Assembly: GCA_025506515.1 (NCBI GenBank)
Contig: CM046452.1
Coordinates: forward strand, 102,082,559 to 102,146,558
Source: Flaveria trinervia
Lineage: Eukaryota; Streptophyta; Magnoliopsida; Asterales; Asteraceae
Length of the DNA: 64,000 nt
Reading direction: 5' to 3'
Numbering within the stretch: position 1 is the first letter of the stretch; every line of letters begins with the position of its first letter. The notes beneath the pieces are model-generated. The model worked only from the letters and a program-made list of their open reading frames with translations, was not told where the DNA came from and did not search any database. Below are positions 1 to 12,677 of the stretch, one piece after another. The position numbers and the translations under genes were made by a program.

Positions 1-2211
1 TCAAAACACGTTGATGATATTAAAAACAACTCTCACTTATGAACCAAACATTTTTTCTGTTCACATGTGATGTAAGATTTATGTAGAGTGTCACTTAATA
101 TGTGTATGTAAAGCTTTAGCTCGAAAAATATTATGGTTAACCTCAATTTACTTTTGAAGCTATCTTAAGCATTGGGCCTATAAGTGAACAAGTGAGGGAA
201 TGATGTAACACTTAATACTCCTCGTACAAATCAAATTGTCCGATCTACTCGTCTACCCAATCAATATTCTTATAAATTTCTTCTATTATTCACGATCAAT
301 ATTCCTAAAGCACATTTTAAAATATTTGATGCAGGGGTATTCATCGAATAGGAGAACTTGTTCGAATATGAAAATCTTATGAATCTATCATAATTCCAAC
401 CTGGTTTGAATTAAAGGTATTCCTATTTGATCCACATCTATCTGAATTCCATTATGATCCGTATGATCCAAATTAAAAATTTTACTAACTTTTAGTTCCT
501 AACATGACTATAGCCCTTGAAGACTATGACTCTCACATGTCTTCCGCTTCGATAATTCGAATATGTTTGTGAAAAGTTAAAAGATGACTAAATCGAATAA
601 TTGATTATTGATTGCTAATTTCATTTAGTGAATGAAGTGATCGACTAGGCAAAACATTAGGTTATTAAGTTTGGGCTAGATAAAAGTGGATGCACATTGC
701 ATATCTTTTGAAAAAAAGTCATATTTACACATTATTTAGTAAAAATTCTTATTTGGATAAAATGCATATGTGAGTAAATCGAATTGATAAAAAAAATAGA
801 AATCCAATCAGAACTCTGAGTAAATTTAGATTCGGATGAGATCCGATTCTAAAATCCGAATGAGGATTCAACTAAGTTTACGAAACAATTTTACCTATGT
901 GGCATTCTAGAGGTTAAAATATTCCATCCTCATCAACATGAAAGGAGTAACACAAATCATGATATATCTAATCAAGCAACATCATACCATAAAATTCATC
1001 ACTCGATTATTGCACAATTTCTCCATAATCGAAGCATAGGAGGAAGAGTGCAGCTAATCGCAACAGAATGAAGGTGAAATTGCATTGTAGTATTCAATAG
1101 CTTAGAAAAACTTCACTAAAATTAAAAAAAGTCCCGAAAGAAGAGCGACATTGTGTAATCATCATCCTTAAGTAAATAATAACAGATCACCATATAATCA
1201 CTTCTTAAAAAAAGTTAAAACACAAAAAACCAAAATGCCTTTTTTCACCAAAATAAAATTGAAACCAAAATACCCTTTTTCACCAAAATAAAATTGGTGA
1301 TACACGCCTCTTTTCTCTCAATCTTCCGTACCTAACGTAACCCTACTAATGTACGTGGGTGGGCTCCTATGTATATTTATGCGTAACTTAAACAAGTAGT
1401 GCAAGCACTAGGCTTTGGAGTTGTTTATCTATCTCTAAACTAGTAAGATGTCTAACTGAATAAAAAACTTTGAATGAGTAAATATTTAACTAGTAAATAC
1501 TATTTGACTGAATATCTGAATAACTATATAGAATAACTATTTTACCCTTCTAAATTGATTTGCATACTTCAATTATCTTAAAGTTATAACAAAACACACA
1601 GAAATTATGTCACCGAGCAATTTCGAGTCAAGCATGATATCATCTCCCCCAAAGTCAAACCCCATCTGGCTTGAACTATTAAAGGCCCGCAATATGGATT
1701 GTATGTTTTATTATTTATGAACTGGGCCAGACCCAAAATAGATTGGATTAAAAGTCCATTATCATTTTTTATTTTGGTCCAAGTATATACTAAATTACTA
1801 ATTGGCTCGCAATAATTTCCTCAATGTCAACTCTTAAGTTCCACCATTTATTTGTTTATGATAAATTAGTTTATAACCTGTACATTATAGATAAAAAAAA
1901 ATTATGTAAACATTATATTCTAAAAGTTATTATGTAAAATAGAGTTAAAATATCTCAGCATACAACAATATAGATTGTTTCATTGCAAATCATATCAAGA
2001 TAGCTTCAACTTTCAGCATCTAGGGAAACCATTATCCCTTGATGAAAACAATGAAATAAGCAGAATAATGATGACAAAAAGCTGTGAATATCAAACAATA
2101 TGTGTTCTTGGTGTTTGTGTTTGTGTGTGGCTACTTATTTTGTTGGTTAAGCAGCAAATTACATCAATTATGCAAAGAATTAATGAAATCTATACACTCT
2201 TGAGATGATCT
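1..2211. other. AT-rich spacer, no gene seen
   Basis: No conserved coding sequence or RNA gene is recognisable here. The one visible structure is a short tandem duplication of about 33 bases near 1229-1296, described separately. The last part (about 1950-2211) probably includes the 3' untranslated region of the zinc-finger gene on the minus strand. Confidence 0.6.
1229..1296. repeat. tandem duplication, 2 x 33 bp
   Basis: Two adjacent copies (1229-1261 and 1264-1296) each run from ACCAAAAT through a T-run to CACCAAAATAAAATTG, differing at only a few bases. It is probably a local replication-slippage duplication. No function is suggested. Confidence 0.8.
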
Positions 2212-3756
2212 TTAACTTGTTGAGAGCAAACCAAGTAGTGTTGTTGACTCATGGTTACTGGTATCTACCCATTGCCATGGCTTGTACTCTGTAGTACTAC
2301 TGTTTATGATCATATCTTCTTCCATTGTATCAGTAGGCAGCATGTTGAGATCAATAAACCCTCTAATTTCACCAACTGGCTCATTAACTTTTTCAATCAG
2401 ATTCATACTGGTTTGTTGATTCAATTTAGCCTCTGCGATCATGTGTGATCGCTTGTGACCTCCCAAAGCTTGACCACTTGAGAAAACTTTCAAGCAAATT
2501 GGACATTCATGTGCACCCAACACTACTGTTTTCCTCAAAGAACCAGCACAAGTAATGAACTTTTTTGTAGTTTGATCATTGTTAGATGGTTTTGCACCAA
2601 ACCCATTGATCATATGCTCATGATCGAAAAAGGGTTTGTTTTCGATTGTGTTGTTAACTTCAGGTTTTGAATCTTGAGCTTCCTTTAGCTTCTTGTGACT
2701 TGCTTTATGCCCACCAAGTGCTTGATAAGAGTGAAAGCTTTTGTTACAAGTGATACACTCAAACTTTCTCTTGCTTGAATCCTGTAATTTACCACAACCT
2801 AACTCCATTTTGTCATCATATTCCATGTTTTGGATCGCGATTCTCTCCAATTCAGTAGAACCCATTTCAGATCTTCTGAGATTATCAACACCAGTTTCGG
2901 TTTCAGCAATCTTTTTGATCTCAGAACCATTAGCAGTTGACTTTTTACCCTCAACTTTAGTCAACCTCACTAAAGCAGAGGAATTGCAGTGATCAGATGA
3001 TTCAATTTCATTACCCCATTTCCCCTCATCTCTAGAAAGCATCATCAAACACATAGCAATCTCGGATTCTTGATCTTGTTCAATTTCAGACAGAATACTG
3101 GTTGAAGCATGATTACTACTGTTGTGAGTGTTATTATTATTATTGACATTCATGGAGATTGAAGATGAAGCTGATGTAACGGTGGTAGTGGTAGTAACAG
3201 TAGTACAAGTAACTGTATACCTTTTCATTCTCTTGTTTCTTGATCTTGATTTCTTGATTCGACCCGATTTTTCATTTTCTGAATTGCTAGTCCAACAATC
3301 TTGATTCATATGGTTTTTGTTGTGGTTGTTTAATACTTTTTCAGAATGACATTTCATGTGTCCAAATAAGGCCTTCCAAGATTGAAACCCTTTACCACAT
3401 TCTTTACAAAGCTTATCAAGAACCACCAAACAATTGCTGTTGGTCTCCACTCCACTTGAATCTTTGACTTTTGGAGTCTTTTTTGGATCTTTCCTCAATT
3501 CATAACCTAAATCGTTCGATTTCAAACCCCCATTGTTCATAGATGATAACTTCTTCATCTGCTTCTTCTTCTTCATCATCATCCGATGCTCCTGATGCCG
3601 ATCATCATCAACATCAAGATTCTGATGATCGATGGAGTTGATCACATGAGACCTCATGTGACCTCCCAAAGATCTACCAGAGGGAAAGCTTTTATCACAC
3701 AACACACATACGTGATCCATCGATCTTTCATCAGTTTCTTGGATCAAATTCGACAT
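2212..3756 (-). CDS. C2H2 zinc-finger repressor, ZAT1/4/9-like
   Basis: This intronless gene encodes 514 residues. It is a plant Q-type C2H2 transcription factor expected to bind DNA in the nucleus and repress transcription. Four C2H2 fingers are visible, at residues 17-37, 117-137, 334-354 and 418-438. Fingers 3 and 4 carry the plant signature QALGGH. Finger 1 has SGRSLGGH and finger 2 the divergent SWKALFGH. A basic stretch at about 168-179 (KKSRSRNKRMKR) is a likely nuclear localisation signal. The segment around 232-243 (EIAMCLMMLSRD) resembles the conserved motif of the ZAT1/ZAT4/ZAT9 group. An EAR repression motif, DLNMLP, lies at 469-474; in this family it recruits TOPLESS-type corepressors. 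Low-complexity Thr/Asn tracts separate fingers 2 and 3. The start codon is the first ATG of the open frame and sits 13 residues before finger 1. The family call is secure. The exact orthologue is not. Confidence 0.95.
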   Translation of the reverse strand: MSNLIQETDERSMDHVCVLCDKSFPSGRSLGGHMRSHVINSIDHQNLDVDDDRHQEHRMMMKKKKQMKKLSSMNNGGLKSNDLGYELRKDPKKTPKVKDSSGVETNSNCLVVLDKLCKECGKGFQSWKALFGHMKCHSEKVLNNHNKNHMNQDCWTSNSENEKSGRIKKSRSRNKRMKRYTVTCTTVTTTTTVTSASSSISMNVNNNNNTHNSSNHASTSILSEIEQDQESEIAMCLMMLSRDEGKWGNEIESSDHCNSSALVRLTKVEGKKSTANGSEIKKIAETETGVDNLRRSEMGSTELERIAIQNMEYDDKMELGCGKLQDSSKRKFECITCNKSFHSYQALGGHKASHKKLKEAQDSKPEVNNTIENKPFFDHEHMINGFGAKPSNNDQTTKKFITCAGSLRKTVVLGAHECPICLKVFSSGQALGGHKRSHMIAEAKLNQQTSMNLIEKVNEPVGEIRGFIDLNMLPTDTMEEDMIINSSTTEYKPWQWVDTSNHESTTLLGLLSTS

Positions 3757-4480
3757 TTTTGTGATTAAACAAGTGCGAATTTCAGATCAGAGTTCGTCAA
3801 GAAACACAAGATTCAAGATCAAGACTAAAAGTTGAGTAAAACCCAGATCAAGAAAGCAAATTGAACCTCAAATCTTCAAGATTGAAGTTAAAACACAGAA
3901 CCCATATCAGATTTCACTCAAGAACAAGATTAAGATCTACCCATGATGAATTGAATCAATGAAATAGAAGATGAACAACAGAATTAACAAACAAGAACAA
4001 CTACTCAAACTGTCAAACACACACATACACTCTCTCTCTAGAGATACAGAGGCTATGTTTGGTGGTGAAGATGAAGAAACCCATGCATGGAAGCAAGGGT
4101 AGATAAAAGAGAAGGAAGTACGTGTACTCAACTGAGAATCCTACGCCGGTACAAGATCCAACGGTTGAGATTGCTCCACATTTGATCATCCCAATGGGTA
4201 TGAAGCAAGATCCTCTTCAACTTACCGAACCAACTGCCCCTTAACTATTCTTTACTTTGTCTTGCTGCCTAAGTGAAAGCTTCTACACTCTGCCACTTAT
4301 TCCTTTCCACTTTCTTTCTAAATCTAAACAATTGTACAACACACAGCTGCACTACGTACAAGTCTGCACAGCATTATTATACAAAAAAGAATAAAATTAA
4401 GAAAAAGAGACGTATTGTTTTTGTTTTTGTTTTGGTTTTTGTTTTTTATCAAAATAATTTACATCTCATCTAATACTGCT
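3757..4480 (-). promoter_or_regulatory. upstream/leader region of the C2H2 gene
   Basis: The sequence just upstream of the zinc-finger start is purine/A-rich on the plus strand, with a CT repeat near 4029-4040 that is typical of plant leaders. It probably holds the 5' untranslated region and core promoter. A TATA-like TATAATA on the minus strand near 4370 is possible, but no transcription start can be fixed. Confidence 0.35.
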
Positions 4481-5505
4481 CTTAAATCCACGGAATTATT
4501 CGTTGTAAAACTCGATTGCTTTAACTCATGGAAAATATCAACATGACTTCGTTTAAAAATCTTACTTTTCTTTCTAAATTCTCACAAAATGTAAAACTCG
4601 GCTATTTTTTATGGGAGGGTAACCTTAACTATCACTGGGACATACATCCCTATAGGGCGCTACAAGTTGTATTTAATAACCACTAGTTAATTTTTGTATT
4701 TACTTTGAAATTTATTATAGAAAGCTTTAGAAGCAATTGTGACGGAATTTGGTTAATGGTGAGGTGTGAAGATAATTAAAAACTAGAGATGGGCCCAGAA
4801 TGATGCTCTAGCCCAATAAGGATACAAGTAGAAGTTACTTGAAAAGTAAATGTATTTATTTATTTATTTATTAGGGTGGCAAAACAGGGGCAACTTGGTC
4901 ATTTGATCATGGATTCATGGGGCCCATCTCAAAGCAGTAGGGAATCCACCAGCCTGCAGAGTTTGAAAGCACAAAAGCTTTATATGCTCACCAAATATCT
5001 GGTGGATATTTGATAAAAGTTTAATATTTTATAGGTTAAAAGTATTTATTTGTTAAGCGAGAGCTAAGGAAAAGGTTTAGAAGAATGTAAAATTACTCAA
5101 ATTGAGGAGTTGAAATATGAGCCGATTATAAATATATAAAGGAAAATAAAATAATTAGAATGATAGAATCTTAACATCATCAACCCTAAAGGGCGGTTGA
5201 ACCACGACATCCATACATGATTGGGAATGGATTATACTATTATGTTAAGTTGTTAACTAACTAGAATGTTTAAAGATACTTTAAATATTATATTAACATA
5301 ACAAAGCTATTGGTAGGAGAAAACACTTAAGGATTTGGTTTGCATAAAGTATAAGTTTTAACAATAAAGATTCAACTTAATCTATTTTCAAAAACGTATA
5401 TCTTGCGTAGTAAGGTCTAATGAGCTTGAGCATCAATAGGCACGGTAAATTCAAACGTTTGGCAAAATAATAGTATGCCATCAAATCAATTAGATGCCAG
5501 ATATC

Positions 5506-5542
5506 CAAATAACATAACCGATACGTATAATACACATATTGT
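5506..5542 (+). repeat. 37-bp dispersed repeat, copy 1
   Basis: This segment matches 10460-10496 at 36 of 37 positions, in the same orientation, about 5 kb away. The flanks do not align by eye. It may be a conserved fragment of a decayed mobile element. Confidence 0.8.
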
Positions 5543-6746
5543 AAGAGTAATGAAGTCTACTATTTGATACCATAAGGAAAAAAATGCAAACAAAGCAATT
5601 GATCCCAATCACACTAGAAGTTAGCCGGGATACTGGCATGCACCAATGACCACCAATACAATACAATCTATCATAAATGTTATGGTATGTTTTCCTTCAT
5701 GTATAGATGTTGTATAGATGTTGTGGTCTGATTACACCCTCATGGATGATACCTTCCACCCTCATGGATGATACCTTGTTATCGATGAGTCGCTTATGAA
5801 ACCTTCCACATGAGGATTGCTAAGGTATCAAATTCACAAGTTCACCTTACAACAAACTAATATAAATATGCTCTCTCACAATCTATCTTCTAAGCAAATC
5901 TCTTAAATGCATTAATGAGTACTAGTCCTATAAATTGCATCGCATACACAACCATGAGTAATCCCTAAGTTTTGAGGTATTCGTATTTATAACTATGGTA
6001 ATAAAGGATGATAACGGGTGAGTTTTGAAATGGTGTTTGTATTTTCAGTCCATATTCAAACATAAGATTGTCTTATACCAAGTCACATACTCGTTAGATA
6101 TTTGTTGGGTTATTACATACCCTATAGGCATCTGTTACTTTTTTTTTAAAATACGCACGTTAGGATTTTTTGTCTAATTTTTTCTTCTTATCATTCTAAT
6201 TTTCATATAATATTAAGTTTATCATAAGTATAACATTTTAAGATGTAATAAAATACATACATATCAACATCATTAAAAAACTATTTGAAATATTAAATTA
6301 GAACGTGTAAATGTTATGATTACATAAACTTGAAAATATATCATACTTTACAACATATATCAAATAATGTCATTAATCTTCTACACATAGTTACACATGG
6401 TAAACAAAACAATAAGAAGATATATATTATTAACAAATTTAAAATCAACGAATCCTTCAAAAGATAACTAATGAAAACAACACAATAATACAAGGAAAAG
6501 CTAAGGCACCACATTACTTATAAGATATTCATTTCATGTTCATTCAAATATATAAATGACCTACGAGCTGTCTAGGCTATTTTAAATAAATAAATTAAAT
6601 TAATTAATTTGTATTAGTTGCCTAAAAAAGATTTAACATCTTTCACATGGCTGCCGGCCGGAACACCTTTCAGCCGGCTTTCATCATTGCTCCGACCGTA
6701 ACGCTACCGTCTTATTACCAACAATACTTAATATATATGTAACTTC

Positions 6747-6778
<32 letters not shown>

Positions 6779-6786
6779 TGTGTGTG

Positions 6787-6884
<98 letters not shown>

Positions 6885-6893
6885 ATATATATG
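6747..6893. repeat. (TA)n/(TG)n microsatellite
   Basis: About 150 bases of alternating TA, interrupted by TG runs near 6780-6818. Such tracts are highly length-polymorphic. Open frames reading Tyr-Ile repeats across it are artefacts. Confidence 0.95.
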
Positions 6894-7639
6894 TATGTAC
6901 CAATTTAAGTAGGCATTATGTGTCATTAATGTTTTAGATCTTTATATTTGTTATTTTGTTGTAAACATATTGTTATAGATTTATACTCTTTCTTGTATCG
7001 CAAAGAAAAGTCATGCCGCATATAAACAAATGGTTTTTAAATGGAGTTGTTGAAAATATGCTGTTTTTTTACTAATTTTGTACATGGATAGTTGTAATTA
7101 TGAGTACATATAGGTTATATATGTTTAAAGTGACAACATTGACCTCTCGAATGAAAGAATATTGTTCGGTTTGTACACAAAAAACTAACATATGTTTTTA
7201 TTTTTTTTTCAGATAGAAAACTTCCAATGAAATCACTCATCCAAAGCCTGCTTCCATTTAAATAAGGAGTTCTACTACAATGTTCATAGATTGTGCGTTT
7301 TACATCCAAAAGGTGATGATAGTTAGTAAGAATGACATATCTTATGAGTTTAACATTTTTGTCATGTATTGTTCATGTGAGATTTATATAAGTTGTTACA
7401 AAAGTAGTGAATTAGATATGAAAGTTGAAAGGAATAAATAAAACGTGTCTTACAAAGACAAATAAACAAAGTGAAATTTTTTAGCTGTGTTTTACTCCAA
7501 TGTCAACGTAATCACTATATAGGTGTGAAATTTGGTTCTATGGGACTATAATCTTCAAACTATTTAATCGAAGTACTTTTCTGATATTTTTATTTATTCT
7601 AGTATACATATGTTTAATAAATAATAACAAATAATAATA

Positions 7640-7725
7640 ATGAAAACGAGCTGAACTCGACTTGGTTAGTAACGAGCCAAGCCGAGCCGGCTCGGTTTAG
7701 CTCGCTTGTTAGCTCGGCTCAGTTT
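7640..7725. repeat. GAGCTCG-rich palindromic patch
   Basis: The patch contains the perfect 14-base palindrome CCGAGCCGGCTCGG (7682-7695), surrounded by several GCTCG/CGAGC words in both orientations. The same core recurs at 28307-28322. It looks like the remnant of a dispersed repeat with self-complementary sequence. Confidence 0.6.
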
Positions 7726-9034
7726 GACTAAGATTATTTTACTTGTAATATATATGTTTTATATGTATATAAAATATACCATTGCATTTACTTATTTGTT
7801 AAGAACATAATATATATTTTTAACTAATTTTTTTGTCAAAATATCAAACTATAATGTTTGTTTTGGATTGTTTCATGTGATGCTTCTATATTTTTATATA
7901 TTATAATAAATTATTCAAACATACGTTTAATTTGTTCTAAAAGCATACTACTGGTTGTATGTGGTGTTACGGATTTTATTCGTTTGATTTAAATAATGAT
8001 GAAGTTATTTGTATTTTGTTGAAGTTCAACTTAGTTCCATTAAATTAATTCATATTTTGTGAAACTTGATACACACAACTAATAACTTATAATAATCCCC
8101 TGCTAATTGAGAGGCAACGGTCGTTTGTTTTTTTTTGATAAAATAAGGGTAACTTAGAGCCACTTTTTAACTCCACTGCCGCCCAACTTTTGTTAGGTCC
8201 GTTTTCAATTTCTAGTCTCCATCGTTGCTTAAAATCTATCTATAACGAGTCAAGTGGTTTAAATCATGAAGTGAATATTGACGAGTTTTAGGGAGCAGAA
8301 GTTGTAGATTGATGGATCTAAGTAGTCCACCTCGTAAAAAAAACTAACAACGTAAACTCTCAGTTAGTAAGAGATAATTGAAGGAAAATAAACTTAAAGT
8401 TAAAAGTGTCTGTAAACAGTTTTTGAATTGGTATTAATCTCGGCCAATAATGATAGTTGATATTATGAAAATACAATAACATAAATATTAACAAAGTCTT
8501 TTTAACCAGTAACAATTAACGGTTCGATTACTAACCTAACTGGCTAAACATGTTAGGTTTTTAAGTACCCAAGACAACTAAGAACAAATTATTTTAAATA
8601 CCGTTTTTTCATAAAATAAGCGGTTCTATTATTAACAGAAACTGACTTTTTGAATGTAACTCCCCGCATTTTAGTGTGTTTGCAACGAGCTCCCGTAGAC
8701 TATATTTTGGTTTCAACTAAACTCCCAGTACCTACGTTTGTAAATGATTGGTCTTGTATTTTAAGTTATTCCCAACATGCACTCTTGACCATTTTGTAGA
8801 ATATAATAAGCGAACTGAAGCACATTATAAAAATGGTGTTTATCTCATCGTTATCTTTTACCTAGTTTTCATTACAAAATCTTTCAAATACCTGAAAATA
8901 CGTTAACACGCAAGCACTAACATATAGCAGCTTTAAGATACTGAAATTGATGATGAAGTGCATTCCAATGTTCAACAGTCGAGTTTTCACTTGACTAACC
9001 ATGAAGTAGAACTATTTAGGAAGCTTAGGGTTGT

Positions 9035-9150
9035 TCAGGAGCCGAACTTAGTCGAGCCAGAACAAGCTTGATCTCAGCTCGAATTTAAACTGAGGTATCT
9101 TGGTTCGGTTCGGTTTTGAAACCGAGCTGGAAATCTGAGCTCGAGCTCCG
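9035..9150. repeat. GAGCTCG/GGTTCGGTT-rich palindromic patch
   Basis: A second patch is rich in GAGCTCG and GGTTCGGTT words. The inverted repeat CGGTTTTGAAACCG lies at 9111-9124. It is related in composition to 7640-7725 but not clearly collinear with it. Confidence 0.5.
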
Positions 9151-10459
9151 CGGAAAAGATTTTCCGGATCCTCAAAAACTATTTCCCATATCGAGTACAA
9201 ATGGGCTAAAAGGTGTTAGTTAATTTGACTTGTATATAATTAATTTCGTTACATACGAAAATTAAAACACAATAATTAAAGATTAATTTGATGAAGTTTC
9301 TAAAATAGAGTCATTGATGTGGGTCACGTGGAAGATCTTTTTCTTTTCCTAGTTTTAGACTTTGTACATCACACTTAATGCCCTTAATAATTTTGTTACA
9401 TTTTCTTCTTTTTATATTTTATTTTTCTTCTACGGTCAACCAAAATATGTTTTGTTTAATTTTACCAAATTCAAAACATATTTCACTCGTAGTAATGCCA
9501 GGTAAAACTAACGACAAATTCCAATAACTAATAAATGTGGGTGTGGGTGGTTCGTTTTGACTCGGTTTAAATTTTATAAACATAATTAAAAAAATTAATG
9601 CAAAATAAATTTAAAATAATGATTTTATTGAAACAAATAAAAATATTTTAAGCTTATTGGAAAAAATAAGAATATCAGTAAGGTTTAGAAAACTAATAGA
9701 TGTAGAAACCTTGATATTGAAGTTGAAGCAAGTCAGGCCAATGCTGTCTATGCTTCTGCATTCACAAACACATGTACTTCAGGCATAAAGTACAGACACA
9801 AATGATACAAATCAGAAAGCTAGATGCTAGCTTTATTTTGACTCATTCACCAGCTACTTAGTGTACAAGTATTGATGTGCGTAGTACAACCCATGTCTAC
9901 GCTGAGTTACACATATAGTCGTGTTAAGTACACATATTAATGTTAGAAGTAAAATTCATCAGGCTAAACACCAACTTCAAAATGAGTTGTTATATGATAA
10001 ACGGGTCGTATTCACGGGTTCACATACGAAACAGGTCGAACAAACATAACTCCAACTTTAAAACAAGGCAAGGGTACAAGAACTTGATGCTTGAAGTACA
10101 AACAATGGATGCTATATATTTAATTAGGCCAGGCATATAATTATGGGTGTAATTAAAGTATTGCTTCCTAATTAATGAAAATTAAATGTGGGCATTCATT
10201 GGGGCTCAAAAAGTCCCATAGCTGTCCAACTTGTCTCGTGGATGTTTAAGTATCACCATATATATGCTATTGTTTGATCTAACAGCTACAATCAAATTGA
10301 TCGATCGAGCCTAATAGAAATAAAGCCTCTCGATCACTTTATCTCTCATTTCTTATCATCAAAAGAAAATAATAAATAATTAGAAAAATATGTTGTTCGT
10401 TTCAAACTTAACAATTTACTATTTTATACATTTCTTCATATTGTATTAGTTTAGGTCTT

Positions 10460-10496
10460 CAAATAACATAACCGGTACGTATAATACACATATTGT
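10460..10496 (+). repeat. 37-bp dispersed repeat, copy 2
   Basis: This is the second copy of the repeat at 5506-5542, with a single mismatch (G for A at the centre). Confidence 0.8.
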
Positions 10497-10635
10497 CAAC
10501 TCTCGTGCAACCACAATGAATATGTTTTTTTTATTTAATACAAAAAAAGTTTACTAATAGGTGACGAATATCTATCATTTTCCATAAGTAAAATCTTCAA
10601 ATGGTAATTGGTTTTCTTGTGCCAATTAATTTTAA

Positions 10636-10680
10636 CTAGTGTTAAGTCCCCTACGTTGCAGCGGGTGGCGTAAAACCGTA
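10636..10680 (-). mobile_element. possible Helitron 3' terminus
   Basis: Read on the minus strand, a GC-rich segment CCCGCTGCAACGTAGGGG is followed about ten bases later by CTAG and then T. This resembles the Helitron 3' end: a short hairpin, a spacer, then CTAG with insertion before T. The hairpin stem is weak, and I could not place the 5' TC end to the right of it. Confidence 0.3.
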
Positions 10681-12677
10681 TCAAGTAGCATAAATGACAC
10701 AATACCGTCAGTGACCACTAACATCCAAAAAGCTCGTAGTAAATAAAAAATAAAAATGAACGCAAAATAGGTGTAAAAATGTTAAACCGCGTAAGCGGAA
10801 CGTAAAACATATAAAACAATAAGTGAGTCGATCTAAAACCAGTGTTTTGCAATGGGGTCGTTAAACGAGACAATTATAAAACTAAAAACGTTGAACTACA
10901 CACGCACACTGCAGCGTATTAACTCGTAAAATTTTAACTGAATCGTAAAACAAAAAAATTATATAATGTGAAAAATACATGAGACCAAAGTTATAAGTAA
11001 AAAAAGTATTGGTGGCAAATTAGAAAAGTATAAAAATATTGGATTAAGATAAAAAAGAAATTAAGGATTAAAAAAAGGACAAGGGTGGGAACAACCTATA
11101 CATATTGTACAACCAAATAAACATAACAAAGTTGGTAATTAGTATTATATAAATTGTGTAATTAGAATTATTGTTTACCACTTTACTACAGTTTAGACAA
11201 CTTCTACATATTAGAAACTAGAAAGCAACATTTCAATGATTTGATCCAAACTTTACTACAATTTAGACTTCTCAGACACTTCAATCTCATGTTGTCACAA
11301 CACTTAATGTTTTCATGATTTTACTTTCGCTTTATCATGATTCTACCTTTTTGTGACTGTTGAAAAATTAATATCAATAATTAGAATCCCACACGTCTCT
11401 CTCACACGGGGTTTCTTTGTCTCGATCATAGTTGGTGGTCACTGGGTAACAACATTGTTGATGGTCTAAAACTCCTTCATGTCTTTTCACTTTTACTTCT
11501 TGATGTGGCTCCATTGAGAGGTTTTACAGTGGTAATAAATGGTTCACATAATCACATTGCGGACCATGGTACAAGTTTGTCGACAACCGCTCTAAGAAAA
11601 TTGACTTCAATCGGCAAAATCTTAGTGACAGATTATCCATCAATGATTATCGAGGGTTTTCTAGATGGATCCCATGAAATAAAGATATACATATAAGTTT
11701 ATATTGGGTTGGAAAATCATCAGTTACTACTACGGATCCCATGAAATCCCGAAATAAAAAATCACATTGTCATTGGAAATAAATCCAAACAAATACATAT
11801 ACAAGTAGGTACTTATAACATAAACATATCATTCTTTATACATTTTTATTCAAGGGTTAGTAGTGTATTAGCTTAAGATGGTGTCATTTTTTAATCTTTT
11901 AAACATATTTCATGTGAGGGTATTAACTTATAGTCATGACTACATGTTACATATAAACTTTTGAAGGTTGTGAGGAGATTAAGACTGAATGTCTTATTCA
12001 CGTATTCACATGTGTTTAGAAGGAATACAATGAAAGTCAAATGGTATGTACTCAAGTTTTTTTGTTGTTGATGCATCATCAAATCAAGTGTTGCATCCAC
12101 AATTCAAGCTTCCCGATGAAAATAAAACATTATAAAACATTACGTGTTGTATAGCATATCTTATGGCATGTTATTTCGGGTACATGTTTCAGACCATGAT
12201 AGTATGTCTGGTGAACACAAAATGGTCCAACTTTAGTCCATTTCTGTTACACATTGAGATTGTCTCGACTAATCGGTCAGTATAAGTTTGGTACACAAGT
12301 TTCCCTCTACAAAAAAATGCTCATCTACCAAAAAGTTAATGGAAATTTAAGACATAAAATACAATCACAAATAGCAAAAGAAACACAAAAGGTCAAATAA
12401 CATTGCCCCATCATGTGTATTTGTTTGTTACAAAATGTTTACAGCAGTTCTTTCTCCTATTTTCAGGCCTAGCCCTTGTTTAATCACAGCGGATATATCC
12501 CACAGATTTATAACAAGACGGGTGAACCTGGAACCTATAAGTTTACCTCTTAAGGCGAATAACTTCTAATACTAAGTACTAACCGGGGGTAATATGTAAA
12601 TGTACAATCAAAAATTGGACATGCTTACCATATTATGTTAAAAAATGAACAAGCTCGTAAAAATCCAACTAACCATG

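Larger units (their letters stand above)
4481..12677. other. 8-kb AT-rich intergenic region
   Basis: No gene is supported. Short open frames occur but show no domain, repeat or codon signature. The region contains a TA/TG microsatellite (6747-6893), two GAGCTCG-rich palindromic patches (7640-7725 and 9035-9150), one copy of a 37-bp dispersed repeat at 5506-5542 and the other at 10460-10496, a 24-base duplication around 5735-5780, and a possible Helitron end at 10636. Confidence 0.6.

Noticed and set aside
1975..2208. 77-codon open frame with a hydrophobic stretch
   Set aside because: It lies in the probable 3' untranslated region of the zinc-finger gene, antisense to it, and has no recognisable feature.
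6715..6903. Tyr-Ile/Thr-His repeat open frame
   Set aside because: It is a translation of the TA/TG microsatellite.
11505..11696. 63-codon open frame
   Set aside because: No homology is recognised, the composition matches the surroundings, and there is no promoter or splice context.
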